From Providencia rettgeri (GTDB taxonomy: Bacteria; Pseudomonadota; Gammaproteobacteria; Enterobacterales; Enterobacteriaceae), in NCBI RefSeq assembly GCF_001874625.1, contig NZ_CP017671.1, forward strand, positions 992,001 through 1,056,000: DNA of 64,000 nt, in the 5' to 3' direction. Of this stretch, positions 62,211 through 64,000 are shown piece by piece (the first letter of the stretch is position 1; the number at the start of each line of letters is the position of its first letter). The translations under genes were made by a program, and so were the position numbers. Under the pieces are notes generated by a model. It saw only the letters and a program-made list of their open reading frames with translations. It was not told the DNA's origin and did not search any database.

Positions 62211-63029
62211 ATGTTCATAGATAGGCTAATCTCTATATTAGCATTCATAGTAAAGCAACGAAAGATACCTAATTTAATCAACCCTAAAACATTAACTGAA
62301 AAAATATTACTATTAAAAATAAAACCTAGCCCAAAAGATATTAAATTAAGAAAGTTAGTTGCTGATAGAATAAAAGTTAGAAGTTACATTAAAAACAAAT
62401 GCCAATTATGTGATTTAATTCCCATATTATGGAAAGGTGAAGAATTAACAATAGATATTTGGAACTCATTACCAGAAAAATTTGTAATTAAAGGAAACCA
62501 TGGTTCTAAAATGGTCAGAATAGTAAATAAGAGCAACGATTCTTTTGAATCAGTTTATAATGATTCAATAAAATGGAAAAATACTGATTATTATAAAAGA
62601 GGAAGGGAATGGGTATATAAAGATTTACCTCGAACTCTTATTATAGAAAAGCTTATAGAATTCAATTCAGATATTCCTCCTGATTATAAATTTTTTTGTT
62701 TAAATGGCAAGGTAAATTTTGTACAAGTTGATTTATCTCGATTTAGGCAACATAAACGAAATATATATGACCGAGATTTCAATCTATTAGATGTAAAATA
62801 TCAATTTCCTCAAGGTGAGGATATCCCTAAACCTAAACTATTTGAAAAGGGTTTGTTAATAGCTGAATCTCTTTCTAGTGACTTGGATTTTATTCGTGTG
62901 GATTTATATATACTAGATGACAAAATTTACTTTGGTGAAATGACTAATTTTCCAGGTAACTGCTTAGAAAAATTCGTTCCCATAAGCTTCGATTTTAAAA
63001 TGGGAAAAAATCTATCTATTAATACCTAG
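62211..63029 (+). CDS. ATP-grasp amidoligase-like protein (TupA-like) of the O-antigen locus
   Basis: The 272 residues match the TupA-like ATP-grasp pattern common in polysaccharide loci. It shows NPKTLTEKILLLKI near the N-terminus, a KFVIKGNHGSKMV phosphate-binding loop, a PPDYKFFCLNGKVNFVQVD segment and a metal-binding end (DFIRVDLYILDDKIYFGEMT). Members are thought to attach amino acids or other groups through amide bonds, or to act as glycosyltransferase-like proteins; the true activity is unknown. An amide-linked substituent on the O-unit is possible. Confidence 0.75.
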   Translation: MFIDRLISILAFIVKQRKIPNLINPKTLTEKILLLKIKPSPKDIKLRKLVADRIKVRSYIKNKCQLCDLIPILWKGEELTIDIWNSLPEKFVIKGNHGSKMVRIVNKSNDSFESVYNDSIKWKNTDYYKRGREWVYKDLPRTLIIEKLIEFNSDIPPDYKFFCLNGKVNFVQVDLSRFRQHKRNIYDRDFNLLDVKYQFPQGEDIPKPKLFEKGLLIAESLSSDLDFIRVDLYILDDKIYFGEMTNFPGNCLEKFVPISFDFKMGKNLSINT

Positions 63030-63093
63030 CATGCTGCAATAATTTTGTTAATAGTATTTATGTATTCATTAAAATATCGTTAAGTTAAATAAT

Positions 63094-63912
63094 ATGATAA
63101 AAATAGCTGTTATAATGTCAGTTTATAAGAATGACGATCCAATTTTTTTGGATGCCGCGATAAATAGCGTTCTAAACCAAACATTTAAAAGTTTTGATAT
63201 TTACCTACAAGTGGATGGCCAGGTTCCTATTCAGCTATCCAATAAGCTCAATAATTATCAAAATAATTATCAAAATATATATATTGAATTTATTAATGAA
63301 AATAAAGGTCTTGCTTGGCAATTAAATAGGGCTATAAGCCGTTTATCAACTTCAAATATATATTCATTCATAGCAAGAATGGATGCAGATGATATATGTG
63401 AACCAGAGCGTTTTCAAAAGCAAATTGAGTATTTTCATAACCATCCTGATGTAGCTATTTGTGGAACTCAAGTTATCGAATTTCACGAGGATGGTTATAC
63501 TCAGTTGAAAAAAATTCCATGTAGTCATGCTATTTTAAGTCGCTATATAATTAAGCGTTGTCCTTTTAATCACCCCACGGTTATGTTTAACTTATCAAAT
63601 ATTAATATTAATCATATTCATTATAATCCAGCATTAATGAATACCCAAGATTATTATTTATGGGTTGACTTATTAGAGAAAAAGTACATTTTCGGAAACT
63701 TAGATGAGCCATTATTACGATTTAGAGTTGATAAAAATTTTTATAATCGAAGAGGTTTTAAAAAAGCCAAAAATGACTTTAACGCTCGTTTATATGCAAT
63801 GAAAAAACTAGATCTTTTTAGTCCATTAAATTTCATCTTTCTGCTTTTAATTGTATCCTTACGACTAAGCCCACCATTTTTAAAAAAATTTGCATATAAG
63901 TATTTAAGATAA
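63094..63912 (+). CDS. Family 2 glycosyltransferase
   Basis: The 272-residue GT-A enzyme has an N-terminal IAVIMSVYKNDDPIFLDAAI, SVLNQTFKSFDIYLQVDG and the metal-binding DxD at ARMDADDICEPERF. It ends in a hydrophobic, basic C-terminal tail (PLNFIFLLLIVSLRLSPP) that anchors it to the inner membrane. It is 64 bp after the ATP-grasp gene. Its tail resembles in style the orphan tail left at 55551-55658. It probably adds a sugar of the O-unit. Confidence 0.9.
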   Translation: MIKIAVIMSVYKNDDPIFLDAAINSVLNQTFKSFDIYLQVDGQVPIQLSNKLNNYQNNYQNIYIEFINENKGLAWQLNRAISRLSTSNIYSFIARMDADDICEPERFQKQIEYFHNHPDVAICGTQVIEFHEDGYTQLKKIPCSHAILSRYIIKRCPFNHPTVMFNLSNININHIHYNPALMNTQDYYLWVDLLEKKYIFGNLDEPLLRFRVDKNFYNRRGFKKAKNDFNARLYAMKKLDLFSPLNFIFLLLIVSLRLSPPFLKKFAYKYLR

Positions 63913-63922
63913 TTATTACTTA

Positions 63923-64000
63923 GAATCTATCCCAAAAGGAATTGTCAGATAATACATAATGATAATTTATGACGGCAAAGCATGGTGGGCAACAAGTGGC
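63923..64000 (+). mobile_element. Third copy of the hybrid unit or its IS5 part (runs off the window)
   Basis: The last 78 bp repeat the left end of copies A and B exactly as in B (GAATCTATCCCAAAAGG onwards, through the transposase ATG). Whether the truncated IS5, the full IS5 or the whole hybrid follows cannot be seen. Confidence 0.85.

Overview
The window looks like a chromosomal stretch of an enteric bacterium of the Morganellaceae, most probably Providencia (P. rettgeri-like). This is inferred from roughly 40% GC, a Yersinia/Morganella-type urease operon (ureABCEFGD, no ureR) with an Amt and a UT-type urea transporter, an RfaH/JUMPStart-led O-antigen locus, and CDI and type VI secretion remnants. 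No species marker such as rRNA is present, so the name is an inference.

Layout. (1) 1-4843: a graveyard or reservoir of orphan CdiA C-terminal toxin/immunity cassettes. It holds a ParB-like toxin tail, an Ntox50-type toxin on a VENN-bearing CdiA fragment, and a deaminase-type toxin, each followed by an immunity gene. A stem-loop and a convergent symE copy (one intact, two frameshifted) follow each, and the array ends in an empty scar. (2) 4836-8258: an LRR protein, a thioredoxin, a TauE/SafE exporter and a LacI-type regulator. (3) 8261-13208: a convergently placed sugar/polyol ABC importer and a zinc dehydrogenase, led by palindromic operator candidates. (4) 13726-17242: a DcuA-like carrier plus an aspartate racemase-like enzyme, divergent from a HypT/YjiE-like LysR regulator. 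(5) 18173-34969: a nitrogen/urea block with AmtB, a nickel/peptide-type ABC importer, urease structural and accessory genes, a urea channel, a K+ channel, an SLC13-like carrier, the displaced second ATPase of the importer, a CrcB pair and a small membrane protein.

(6) 35099-36118 is a FUSC-like membrane protein. At about 36.6 kb a tRNA-Phe 3' end plus terminator hairpin marks an attachment site. Beyond it lies an integrase-less P4/CP4-like island (to about 47.4 kb): YeeT/DUF987, RadC-like, DUF932, two ArdB/KlcA antirestriction proteins, a lipoprotein, a WYL regulator, a YaaW-like protein, an unknown protein, a Gp2-like HUH protein, AlpA and a zinc-ribbon protein. An IS1 remnant and truncated genes sit at its left edge. 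(7) 48107-48319 is a tssK (T6SS) 5' remnant with two amber stops. (8) 48568-64000 is the O-antigen locus: JUMPStart/ops, rmlB, rmlA, fdtA-, fdtC- and fdtB-like genes (a dTDP-3-acetamido-3,6-dideoxyhexose pathway), wzx, glycosyltransferases, wzy and an ATP-grasp amidoligase-like gene. It is invaded by a hybrid 2.18-kb unit (truncated IS5 + glycosyltransferase tail + IS66-type element). That unit occurs twice in full and begins a third time at the right edge.

How it works together. Region 5 reads as a complete urea-to-ammonia module: urea entry, nickel supply, urease maturation and ammonium transport. Region 8 makes and exports an O-unit with an amino-dideoxyhexose. The regions most likely to hold something undescribed are the toxin/symE cassette array, the island block 40064-44107, and the hybrid mobile unit in the O-antigen locus.
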